A DNA stretch of 64,000 bases from a virus: the IMG/VR virus record IMGVR_UViG_3300008339_000021, positions 1 through 64,000 of that record; one strand, 5' to 3'. The notes below the pieces were generated by a model. The model saw nothing but the letters and a program-made list of their open reading frames with translations. It did not search any database and was not told where the DNA came from. Below, piece after piece: positions 37,776-47,900 of this stretch (positions are counted from its first letter, which is position 1; the number at the start of each line of letters is the position of its first letter). Made by a program: the position numbers and the translations under genes.

Positions 37776-40208
37776 TCAGATTATAAATGGATAGGCATTA
37801 GTAGCAAAAACATAACCTCCATTTGCCATTCTTTGTCCTCCATACATACTCTTATTCAATCTAGATTCTTTATAAGCCATGTCAAATGCTTGTTGATAAT
37901 CTCCAGTTTTACCTAAGTAATATTGTATTCTATCTTCAAGTGTAGCACTTGTTGCACCAGTAAGTGGTTTCTCAACTCCTGTAGGAGCAATAAATCCATA
38001 CTCATACTCAGATGCATATTGTGGAGTAAGTATATTCATATTCTGTCTAGCAGCCATTTCTTTATCTGCATCCATCATAGCACCCATTGTATTGTATCTT
38101 CTTAGATTTTTATTAGCTGTTTCTTGATCTCTGTTAAGCTTTTGTGTATCTAAGGCTCCTTGCATTGCTTGTGCTCTAGCTAACATGTTTGCATTATCAA
38201 TAGTAGCTGTTTGAACATTGGTTTCTCTTTGTCTATCAACATTTCTAGATTGTACATCAGCTACAGCATCCATAGAAGCTCTTAGAGATTTACCAAGAAG
38301 GTCTTTCATTTGAGCTTGCTTAGAACTACTTGATCCAGCCATACCTGTCATTACTGCATTTTGTAATGAATTAATTGCTGCTTGAGCTGTGTCAACTTTA
38401 GTTTGATATTCTTCATAAGCTCCTTTAACTTGTGATCTACCTGGAAGAACAACATTAGATGGTGCAGGTTTAGTTGCTACTAATGCATTACGCATCACAT
38501 TAGTTCTAGCTGCTCTACTCCAATGTGGTGTAGCTGCAGTTGCCATACCTTGAGATAGCTGACCTTGGCTACCATCTTGACATATACAATCTGCTTCATT
38601 TTCAATTGCATACTCTGTTACTTGTCCGGTTACAGGGTCAGTACATCTACATAGAAGACTTTCAGTTTCAGTTATTGTTCCACAAGATGCATCATTAACT
38701 AGGCATTCTCCAGTCTCTGGATCTTTAGGAGCAATTTTAGTATTACCATTTGAATCTTTATATACAGTTCCATCAGGATTTTTACATAGACAGTCTTCAG
38801 TTGGAGTTGCCTCAGTAAAGATTGCTTCTTCTTCTACAGTTTCTCCTTTAACTTCACATCCTTTTAAAAAACCTAATGCACTTGGTGCAGCTATACCAGC
38901 AGCAATTATTTCTTCAGCTGTCCAGCCATAATAATTACCACCAACTTTTTTCATCCATGAACATACATCTTCTTTGGTATAACCACCACCACCTCTGACA
39001 CCTCTACCTGAAGCTTCTCTTTGAGATTTAGTTTGAACATCAGCTTTACCAATTACTTCACCTGTTCTTCTGTTATACTTATATTCACCTTGATCATCTC
39101 GTCTTGTTTCCCAAGTACTGCTTGCATATTCTTCTGGAGATACTTTTCTTGTTGTACCTGGTCTTGTATCTCCACCATTATCAAATCTTGGTACACCACC
39201 ATAAGCCATTTCATTTGGGTAGTAAGGAAAATCATAACCACCCATTTCCATTCCATATGCAGCATAAGGCATTCCACCATAAGCCATCATACCTGGTTGA
39301 GGTGACATTGCTTGTTGTGCCATCATATCTGGAGGAGGCATAGAACCTTGCATCTGAGCCATCATATCTGGTGAAGCTACAGGAGCTCCACTAGGCATTT
39401 GTTGTGGATAAGATGGTTGTGGTTGACCTTGAGCCATCATTGCTTGCTGAGCTTGCATAGCTTGTTCAGGAGCCATCTGTTGCATCTCTTGAGCCATCAT
39501 TGGATTTTGCTCTTGAGGCATTCCTGTTTGTTCTCCAGATCCCATAGCTTGAGCTAAAGCATCAGCTTGTTCTTTTAATTCAGGCATTAAATCTTCTTCA
39601 GAGATTCCATTAGCTTCCATATATGGTTTAGCCATTTCTGGAACACCTTGAGGAAATCCTTTCATAGATTCTTGTACAAGAGCTAGAGCTCCCAGTTTCA
39701 TGATATAATTTTTAATCATGATTGTAGCAGTATCCCTTTCAAGTTTACCACTTTCAGGATCTAAAAGAATTGCTTTGTATTTATTAATGTTATAAGGTTT
39801 AGCTATCTCTGCAGGAGTATAACCTCCTTTTTTAGGAACCTTGTTAAACATTGCTAATACACTAGGATCATTAATTCTTAATGAAGCTGTATCACTAAAG
39901 ATAAATGTGTCATCTGGAAGATTTAAAGGTACACCTCCTTCATGGTGTCTTTTACCTCTTATCTTAAGATGATCTGGAATTGATTGACCAGAGATTGGAC
40001 CAAAAGCAGTTTCACCTCCTTCTGCTTCTAGGTTAGCTTCTTCTCTAGAAACTTCATCTACAGTTTGTTTAACACCCTTATAGTTAGCTTTATCTGATGC
40101 TTTATAATCTCCTCCACCAAATGCTCCTGGTTGTAATGATAATGAACCATCTACTTGTTTACCGTAAGCAGCTTTACCTAATGGCATTTTTGTTATTTGA
40201 ACTCTCAT
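37776..40208 (-). CDS. Virion-type protein with Met/Gln/Pro-rich and Cys-rich segments, 810 aa
   Basis: The N-terminal ~150 residues form a conserved-looking unit (EANLEAEGGETAFG, then KRHHEGGVPLNLPDDTFIFSD), which I recall as common in phages of Bacteroidota. Residues ~225-345 are low-complexity Met/Gln/Pro-rich with repeated MMAQ, and then Tyr/Gly-rich with AYGGMPYAAYG and AYGGVPRFDNGG. A central block of paired Cys (CLCKNPDG, ECLVNDASC, LCRCTDP, CICQDG) suggests metal sites or disulphides. The C-terminal third is helical and ends with MYGGQRMANGGYVF. No enzyme motif is evident. A structural or cargo role is inferred from its place between other virion-type genes; 7 bases separate it from the upstream 1541-aa gene. 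Confidence 0.78.
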   Translation of the reverse strand: MRVQITKMPLGKAAYGKQVDGSLSLQPGAFGGGDYKASDKANYKGVKQTVDEVSREEANLEAEGGETAFGPISGQSIPDHLKIRGKRHHEGGVPLNLPDDTFIFSDTASLRINDPSVLAMFNKVPKKGGYTPAEIAKPYNINKYKAILLDPESGKLERDTATIMIKNYIMKLGALALVQESMKGFPQGVPEMAKPYMEANGISEEDLMPELKEQADALAQAMGSGEQTGMPQEQNPMMAQEMQQMAPEQAMQAQQAMMAQGQPQPSYPQQMPSGAPVASPDMMAQMQGSMPPPDMMAQQAMSPQPGMMAYGGMPYAAYGMEMGGYDFPYYPNEMAYGGVPRFDNGGDTRPGTTRKVSPEEYASSTWETRRDDQGEYKYNRRTGEVIGKADVQTKSQREASGRGVRGGGGYTKEDVCSWMKKVGGNYYGWTAEEIIAAGIAAPSALGFLKGCEVKGETVEEEAIFTEATPTEDCLCKNPDGTVYKDSNGNTKIAPKDPETGECLVNDASCGTITETESLLCRCTDPVTGQVTEYAIENEADCICQDGSQGQLSQGMATAATPHWSRAARTNVMRNALVATKPAPSNVVLPGRSQVKGAYEEYQTKVDTAQAAINSLQNAVMTGMAGSSSSKQAQMKDLLGKSLRASMDAVADVQSRNVDRQRETNVQTATIDNANMLARAQAMQGALDTQKLNRDQETANKNLRRYNTMGAMMDADKEMAARQNMNILTPQYASEYEYGFIAPTGVEKPLTGATSATLEDRIQYYLGKTGDYQQAFDMAYKESRLNKSMYGGQRMANGGYVFATNAYPFII

Positions 40209-40215
40209 GTCTTTA

Positions 40216-43200
40216 TTATATAAATTTTATTTGACCACCTGCAGCAAGAATCTGACCTATCTCTTCTTGAGTTAAATCATATACACCACCTTGACGGAAT
40301 TTAAGTTCCCCACCTTTCTTTACAAAGGCAGCTTCACCTACTACATAGTTAAATCCTGTAGATCCTGCTCCTTGTCCTTTTGACATATTTCTTTGACTTA
40401 AACCACTATAACCACCTCTATAATCTAGTTGATTAACTGGTTCTCTACTATCAGAAGGACTTCTTGATGCTAAATAATTTGTATTGTAACTATCATTTAG
40501 ACCAGCAGAAATTCCTCTGATACCCGCACCTAAGAACTGTCCAGCATTTGCTATCTTATTTGTATCTAGTGTACGTGCCTTATTTATATCATAAGTAACT
40601 GAGAAATCTTCTGGTGTTGTATTTTGTAATGCAGAAGGTTTATAGTTAGGATCATAACAAGGACTATTTGGATTTTGTACTTCAAATTCTGTACATGGTC
40701 CTGTGATAGCTTGATTAGGATTTGTTTCTAAATTACTACTATTAGGATTAAAAGGACCTGTTCCACTAAACTGTCCACCAGGATTAAACTCAGGAACATA
40801 TCCTCCAAATTCCATATAGTTTGAAGCTCCTCCGTAAATTCTTTTAGGAACCCATTTTTTTAATATATAACTATATTTAGCAGGTGTACCATCAGGGAAT
40901 GTATTATTATTCATTCCATCATTAATAATACCTTGTTCAGTAAAAGCTTTTCTTGCATTAGCCTCTTGTTTATCTGCTTCCCAAGTACCTGTCTTATCAT
41001 TGTAGTCTACCGGTGTCCCGTCTGCAAACTGATAACCAGAAGCACCAGTAGTATTGAATATTACACCTTGATTTTTTTGTGCTTGTTCTTTACGTTGAGC
41101 TCCTGATGTAGTTTCTCTATTCCATTCTTCATTCCAGTCTGGATTACCAGTTTGATTAGTTGTATTAGTAGTCTGAGTTGTGCCTGTATTAGTAGCCCCT
41201 GTTGTGCCTGTATTAGTAGTTTGTGTAGTACCTGTATTATTTACTTGAGTATCAGTGGCTGCAGGTTGAGTTGTAGTTCCAGTTGCTGGTGTTGAAGTAG
41301 TTGATTGTTCAGGTTCAGTTACTGTTTCTTTACTAGATCTTCTTTGTATTCTTTTTTGTTGTCTACGTTCTCTTGGACTCATTTCTTCTTCAACTGTATT
41401 AGTTGATGTTGAAGTACCAGTTTGAGTTTCACGAGGATTTGGAGTTTGTAAATAATCAGGTAAACCATTACCATCAGTATCAGCGTTATATCCAGAATAA
41501 CCAGGTCCAACTGCTTCAGGATTATATCCTTCTGCAATATTATCTGCAGTTGTATTAGCAGAAGCACCACCAGCTGTTGTACCTGCATTAGGATTATTTG
41601 GATCAACCCATCTACCTGTAAGTGTCATTGTTTTTTTACCTGACCACCAAGGACCTTTCTCAAACTTATAATCATACATATAACCAGCTTGTGGCTGTGT
41701 TGCTGTACCATCAGCATTTGTACCAGCTACAGGAACCATACCTTGTAATTGACCTTGTGGTTGGAATATAGCACCACTTGCTGTTCTTGCAGGACCTTGT
41801 TGTGACATCCAAGTAAAATCATAATTACCTCCAGTAGCAGGATTATATTTAAATGGTGAAAACATATTTCTTATCTGTTGACCAATTGTTGGTGCAGTAG
41901 GATAACTATAACCACCAGTCATTGGATAACCTGCTCCATAACCATAATTATAATTTCGAGTTGTGGTAGTTTCTGTTGATGCAGGTTGTGATGTAGTACC
42001 TAATTTTCTTTGAAGAATTTGTTGATATACTGCATCATTAGGATTAGCTTCATACTTCATAAATGTAGATGCATCTGTCTTAGTCCTATTCATGTAGTCA
42101 TTATACTCAGCAAGAGCTTCTTGTTCAGCTTTTTGTTTAAGCCATGCATCATAATCATTTGTAGTTACTTGACTATTATTAATACCATCATATTTATATA
42201 GACCACCCATTCTATACATAAAAGGATCATCTACATTTTTAGACTGTATATCATTATTATCATATGCTACTATTGGAGAAATTGGTAACTCATCTCCACC
42301 ATATACAAATTTAGTTAATGTATTAGGATCCATTTGAGATGTATTTACCATTCCACCTTGTTGATAACCTAAATAGTCAGCTACTTTAGGAGCTATTTGA
42401 GTTGCAAGTCCATATGCAGGAAATGTCATACCCAATGTAAAATCGGAAACATTATTGGCTACATCTTGTGCAGCTCGTTTTCCAGCATACTGTGCACCAA
42501 GTATTTTTGCTCTATCATATCCATATTTCTTCTTTATTTCTTCCCACCATTGGGTGTACGTCGTACTAAGAATAGGGTTTTTCATTAAATCTGGGACACT
42601 ACCCAATTTATTCAACATGTCAAACTGTTGTTCCTCATCCGCTGTTAAAAACTCTAGATTTTTGTCATATATTAATTGTTCAAGTTCAGGATTAACCTCA
42701 AAAGACTTATTTGCATCTGAAGAATTTTTTGAGTTTTGTTCTTGTAGGTAATTGTCACCAAAATAATTATCATAAGAATAAAAATCATATTCAAGTTCAT
42801 CTTTAAGAGCTTTAACATATTTGTTTTCTGGTGTACCATATGTTTCTTCATATAGCTTATTCAGATTAGATATTATTGCTTCTTTTCCAGCTGTATCTGA
42901 ACTATTATATTTTTGTTTTATTCTATTCATTTCAGCTTGATAGTCAGCTTCAGAATAAGTTGGCGATGCAACTCCAGTAGCAGGAGCACTGGCAAAACTT
43001 TTAGGTGTAGTTGTAGTTGTAGTTTTAGCTTTAGGTGTGCTTGCTGCAAACATTTTATTTATCTCAGCTTGTACTTGTGCATAGTTTTCACCTAATGCTG
43101 CTTTTCTTGCAGCACCACTACCATACTCTCCCCTAAGTGTTTTCTGAACTTCTTCACTTAAGTTAAATGGTATAGTTTCAGTATTAGCTCCTACAGTTTC

Positions 43201-44841
43201 AGTAGCAGCAGGTATTATTTCTGTTCCTGTAATAGGTGCTGTTTCAGTAATAGTTTCTGGCATAGGACCAGTACCTACAGATTCAGTTCCAACTACTGGT
43301 GCTGTCTCAGTAGGAATAAAATCAATTAGCTGTGTTCCAGAAGGATTTGTTTGAGTTGGCATGAAATTTTTATTTCCTGCTCCGAACATCCATGGAGCTT
43401 GAGCAGCAGCAGCTCTTCTTCTTGCTGCTTCTTCTGCTGAAATTGCTTCAACTTCATTTCCTTGTTCATCATATACCATTTCAGTTCCTTCAGGAGCAGG
43501 ATTTAATTCCATATAACCTGCATAGGGTTTAATACCACTATTTTTAAGAATTGTTGCTTCATCATTTTTAGCAGGATCTGCTGCAGCATTTAGTACTTGA
43601 GATTTTGTTCTTATAACTTCACCAGGAAATGTTCTAGTTGTATTCCAAGAAGAACCATAACCCATACCCATTGGCATATATCCATAACCAGGATTCATAC
43701 CAGCTAACATAGCTGCAGGTATACCTTTAGCAGACCATTCTCTTGTGCCTTTCCACCATGGTCCTTTTTTATACTCTAAATCAATAAGTGGTCCTGTTTG
43801 ACCTGACATAGCTCCAGCAGTCATTTGAGGATTAACTATTTGAGGAGATACCACTTGAAGATAGTTTGGTAATCCCGGTACTCCAGCATATCCAGCTGCC
43901 ATATCCCCAAACATGTTTTGCCAATCTCTTGCTACTCTACGAGTTTGTCTATCAGCTTGTCTTTGTTCACGTCCTCTTCTTGCTTCTGGCAAGTTTTCAT
44001 AACCTGCACCATGTACTTGATTCATAGGTTGTTTAAAAATATTTGATACTGATCCTGAATAAGCTTGAAGATGATGCATTGGATTTTCTATATCTTGCTG
44101 TTCCATCTGCATTCCCTCTTGTGCCATAGGCATCATTTGGTTATTCATTGGAGGTAAGGCACTTGTTTCTTGTTGTAACTGTTTAGTTTTATCATAAATT
44201 TCTTTTGCATAATACTCATTACCAAGATCTTTTATACCTCTTCTAAAATTATTAATGTGTGCTTGTCTTCCATTTGGAGAATCTAATATTGTAGAATTAC
44301 TAGATTCATCTTGCTGCATTCCTTCTGCAGCTTTTTTTAATCCTCTTACTATATTTTTGACAAACTTTTTCTTACCAATAGTTCCTCCTTTTCTTTCTAC
44401 TGATAATGCTTGTTCATCTTCTGCAGCTAGATCATCTTCACTTTCTTCACCAAAGTCATCCCAGCCTGTATCATCATCAGATATCCATGGTAAATCAGTA
44501 TCATAGAGTGGTTTTTTAATAGGAACAATATCTTCAACTTCTGCATCTTGAGAAAGCATTTCATTCTTTGTATCATTAACATCTTGTCTATACAAAAATT
44601 CAACTACTTTTTCTACTCTATCTAGAGCATCAAAATAACCAAGACCATATTTATCTTTTAAGGTATCAGCAATCATCTCTACATCTGTAGTCATTGTTAA
44701 TTGATCTAGTATATCTTGTTCTAAAGCTAAATCATTAACTTGCATACCGGCCTGAGCCTTTTGTAAAAACTGGGCTGTCTTATTAATATATTGTCCATTT
44801 CCTCCTGGATCTTTATATATTCTTACTTTTCTTTTGTTCAT
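40216..44841 (-). CDS. Large low-complexity virion-type protein, 1541 aa
   Basis: No catalytic domain recognised. It opens with a Lys-rich segment (RKVRIYKDPGGNGQYINKTAQF) and continues with Gln/Met/Pro/Gly- and Thr-rich disordered stretches, including tandem TNTGTTQT repeats near residues 1200-1225. Two copies of a short unit ('QFADGTPVDYNDKTGTWEADK' and 'FPDGTPAKYSYILKKWVPK', each seen once, about 45 residues apart) precede YGG/GG-rich sequence. The C-terminus GGVYDLTQEEIGQILAAGGQ shares the LTxxEI tag of the two upstream genes. In the crAss operon this position suggests a cargo or scaffold-like protein held inside the capsid or tail. Function unknown. Confidence 0.78.
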   Translation of the reverse strand: MNKRKVRIYKDPGGNGQYINKTAQFLQKAQAGMQVNDLALEQDILDQLTMTTDVEMIADTLKDKYGLGYFDALDRVEKVVEFLYRQDVNDTKNEMLSQDAEVEDIVPIKKPLYDTDLPWISDDDTGWDDFGEESEDDLAAEDEQALSVERKGGTIGKKKFVKNIVRGLKKAAEGMQQDESSNSTILDSPNGRQAHINNFRRGIKDLGNEYYAKEIYDKTKQLQQETSALPPMNNQMMPMAQEGMQMEQQDIENPMHHLQAYSGSVSNIFKQPMNQVHGAGYENLPEARRGREQRQADRQTRRVARDWQNMFGDMAAGYAGVPGLPNYLQVVSPQIVNPQMTAGAMSGQTGPLIDLEYKKGPWWKGTREWSAKGIPAAMLAGMNPGYGYMPMGMGYGSSWNTTRTFPGEVIRTKSQVLNAAADPAKNDEATILKNSGIKPYAGYMELNPAPEGTEMVYDEQGNEVEAISAEEAARRRAAAAQAPWMFGAGNKNFMPTQTNPSGTQLIDFIPTETAPVVGTESVGTGPMPETITETAPITGTEIIPAATETVGANTETIPFNLSEEVQKTLRGEYGSGAARKAALGENYAQVQAEINKMFAASTPKAKTTTTTTPKSFASAPATGVASPTYSEADYQAEMNRIKQKYNSSDTAGKEAIISNLNKLYEETYGTPENKYVKALKDELEYDFYSYDNYFGDNYLQEQNSKNSSDANKSFEVNPELEQLIYDKNLEFLTADEEQQFDMLNKLGSVPDLMKNPILSTTYTQWWEEIKKKYGYDRAKILGAQYAGKRAAQDVANNVSDFTLGMTFPAYGLATQIAPKVADYLGYQQGGMVNTSQMDPNTLTKFVYGGDELPISPIVAYDNNDIQSKNVDDPFMYRMGGLYKYDGINNSQVTTNDYDAWLKQKAEQEALAEYNDYMNRTKTDASTFMKYEANPNDAVYQQILQRKLGTTSQPASTETTTTRNYNYGYGAGYPMTGGYSYPTAPTIGQQIRNMFSPFKYNPATGGNYDFTWMSQQGPARTASGAIFQPQGQLQGMVPVAGTNADGTATQPQAGYMYDYKFEKGPWWSGKKTMTLTGRWVDPNNPNAGTTAGGASANTTADNIAEGYNPEAVGPGYSGYNADTDGNGLPDYLQTPNPRETQTGTSTSTNTVEEEMSPRERRQQKRIQRRSSKETVTEPEQSTTSTPATGTTTQPAATDTQVNNTGTTQTTNTGTTGATNTGTTQTTNTTNQTGNPDWNEEWNRETTSGAQRKEQAQKNQGVIFNTTGASGYQFADGTPVDYNDKTGTWEADKQEANARKAFTEQGIINDGMNNNTFPDGTPAKYSYILKKWVPKRIYGGASNYMEFGGYVPEFNPGGQFSGTGPFNPNSSNLETNPNQAITGPCTEFEVQNPNSPCYDPNYKPSALQNTTPEDFSVTYDINKARTLDTNKIANAGQFLGAGIRGISAGLNDSYNTNYLASRSPSDSREPVNQLDYRGGYSGLSQRNMSKGQGAGSTGFNYVVGEAAFVKKGGELKFRQGGVYDLTQEEIGQILAAGGQIKFI
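41161..41238 (-). repeat. Three-copy 24-bp coding tandem repeat
   Basis: Imperfect copies start at 41161, 41185 and 41209, with a partial fourth at 41233; each begins TGTATTAGTAG on the + strand. On the coding strand they give eight-residue Thr-rich units (TNTGTTQT). The repeat lies in the disordered part of the 1541-aa protein and could vary in copy number between strains. Confidence 0.8.
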
Positions 44842-44901
44842 ATAACCGGTTCTATATATTTAATATACTAATTTTTAGTTTAATGAATAAACCTATTAAG
44901 T
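44842..44901 (-). promoter_or_regulatory. AT-rich gap with shared TTAGTATATTAA element
   Basis: This 60-base gap lies ahead of the 1541-aa gene. It contains TTAGTATATTAA (- strand; 44860-44871), the exact 12-mer also found at 61970-61981 just before the 193-aa gene. It also has TAGGTTTATT near 44890, a poor match to the Bacteroidota -7 box. A late promoter or translation-leader element is possible. Confidence 0.35.
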
Positions 44902-47900
44902 TTATTCTTCAATTACTGTATAACCTTTTCTGATGTAATCTTCTATTTCTTTATCAGTTAATTCCATTTCTAAAAAGTTGGAATCCCCACCAAATTGTTT
45001 TTTATTTGTAGTACCTTGATTCATTTGATAATTTGGATCAAATACAATTTCATCATTTATTACAGTTAAACTTACAGGTGGCATCACCCGCCCATTTTTT
45101 ATTATAATCCTTTCTCCAGAAGGCCATACTTGAGCTTTAGGATTATTATATATATACCTTCTAGCAGTTGGATAAAGATCTTTATCATCTGTAAACAGCT
45201 CATAATCAATACCTCTATCAATTAATTGTTGTTCTGTTTCTGTAGGTATTTGACCTGCATAGTATATTCCTACAAGAGCTCCAGTTGCACCAACTGCAAG
45301 TCCAACATTTTGAAGTTTGCTTTTAAATTTGTTTTTTTTAACTTCTAAAATTTGTCTTTCATTATATATTTCAGATGCTCTAGTTTGTAATTCTTGTATT
45401 CTTTTTTCTACTGCATTATATTCAGTTTGTGCTCCCTTTGTAAATTTATTTATAAGAGCCTCTTGTTGAGCAATTAAAGCATTATATTCATTTCTTATTA
45501 AACTTAATCTAGTATTTGCGTTTATTATTCCATTATCTATTATTGAATTAATTTTATTAAAATCATCAATAGTTGATATTTGTGAAGAAGTACTAGCTTT
45601 ATTTGCTATTAAACTTTCTAATTTTTCTTTTCTTTGGAAACCTGATTTTGGAGCGGTATGATATTTCTTATATGAATATAGCATAGAGTCTACTAACTCA
45701 TCAAAGTTTCCAAACAAAGATGCATATTGAGATCTTGATGCACCATATGTTGGTGTTGCTATATCTGCATCTTTTGCAATAGCTCTTATCCCCATTGTTT
45801 CAGCCATTTCATCTAATGCAAGTTTACCTTGAGTATAGTCAGAATCAGCAATTATTAAATTTAATATATCTCGTGATTCTTTAATATTGTCAAGTTGATA
45901 TTTATACTGTGGCAAATATTTAAGAAAAATTTCTTGTACCTGTTTAGCTTCTTCTGGAGTATATACATATGTACCACTAGTTGCCCTATTAATAGATTTA
46001 ACATATGCTTCAGGATTAGATATATCAGTTTTAATACCAATTTGTCTATGACCTATAATAGCATTTTCTGTGTCATATACATGTATAGGATTTCCTTTTC
46101 TTACTGTATTTAATCCCATTCCATTTAGTGAGCCTCCTCCAGCGGCAGGATACCATTCAGTTAATGCATTTTCTATAGTTTTAACTTTGTCAGTTGTTAG
46201 TGGTAAATTGTGCGGACTAATTTCTCTTGTGAAAGTAGTCATGTTGATATAATAGTCATTCAATGCTAATTGCATTCTAGCAGGATCATTTGCTACTCTA
46301 ACTACATCATCACCTTTAAAACCCATTGCTATTAAAGCATCCATGTTCTTTGCAGGATCAGAAAGGTCCTCTACTTTAAATTGATGCCCTAATGTTGCTT
46401 TGTGACCTGCTATAGATTTAATATATGCTTCTTGACCTTTAGCTACTACTGCAGGATCACCATATTCTATTAATACATCTGGTCTTACTATATGTTTTTC
46501 TTTTGATGATTTATAACTACCCCATTTTGTTAATGGTGTTGCCTCATATGAATCTATTACTGTTTTTACTTTAGAATCAATACCATTCATAAATTCTTCA
46601 GTAGACATATTAATTTCAATAGGCTTTCCTGTTTTAATTGATTCAATTGAAGCTTTTTGAAATTGTTCAGGATAAAATTGTCTAAACAATTCAACCTCTA
46701 AAGAAGTTTCTTCTTGTGTATTTACATCTTTTCTCCATACTGGTTTTACTGTTCCATTAGGATTTTCATGTACTATATTAAAATCTAATGTTCCTTCTTG
46801 TCCATATTGTGGATACACAGAATGTTGTTTGGCTGGACCATAATCTTGAACAAAAGAAAATTTATCTTTTACATTTTTATTATAAGCACTTTCACTTATA
46901 AGAACATCTATGTCACCAGTAATATGTGGCATACCAGCTTCAGTTACAAGAACACTTGAACCAAATACTTTTGCTCCTGGTATATCAGTTTCAACTTTTT
47001 GTTTTGAATTACTTAATGAATTAACATATTCTTGAGATATAACAGGTTCATTAGTTGAAGCATCTTTTACAACTAATTCACCATCTTGTATACTATATTT
47101 TACATCTACTTTTGGTAACTCAACTTGAGCTTTTATTTTTTCCCCAGTGCTAAAATCTGTAACCACTTGCTCACCAGTAGTTACAGCACCTTTATATATT
47201 GAAGGTTGAGTTTGTTCTAAACCTTCTCCTGTTTTTACAAAGTCTTGTTTTATCTTACTATATTTATTTATATCTTGTTGCCTTTCATACATTTTTCTTG
47301 ACTTAGGTATGAGTCGGTTTTTATCTTCAAAATAGTTTTCAAACTTTCTTTTCTTAGTATTTAATAATTTACCAAGTTCCTCCTCTCTTGCAAGTAATCC
47401 TTTTTTACTAGGATCTACAGCCCAGTCATCCGGCCAGACACTTCCAAGTTCCTTTACTAATTCATCATGTTCTTTAGCTAAAGCTTTAATCTGATTATTA
47501 AAATAATTTACTTTATTTACTGTGTTTAATGCTTTTAATCCTTTCTTACCATAATCAGACATTAATGTTCTTAATTGATTAGGTATTTTTATTTTTGGAT
47601 TTCTAGATAGAAAAGCTGCTAGGATCATAATTGGTGCTCCAGCTTGTGTAACATTTCCATCTGTCTGTTCTTCATTAGCTAGACTCAATGTTGTTGCAAC
47701 TCCTCCTGCTATAATTGGCAGAGCATTAATTACATTTTTTAGTATGCTAAAGTTCTTTGGATTATTTTCCATTATATCATATAGTCTTAAAGGATATTTT
47801 TCTCCTTTTAGATTTTTATAAGTTTTATAATGTTCTCTTAGCATATCTATGGTGATAGGGTCATACTCATTTTTTAGTATTCCTTTATCCAACATGTCTT

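Noticed and set aside
39021-39343. Overlapping + and - strand frames of 75-94 aa inside the 810-aa gene
   Set aside because: Low-complexity coding DNA keeps several frames open; composition is Phe/Ser/Cys/His-rich as expected for shadow frames and there are no start signals.
41161-41238. Short regular repeats as a CRISPR array
   Set aside because: The 24-bp units are contiguous without spacers and lie in frame within a coding sequence.
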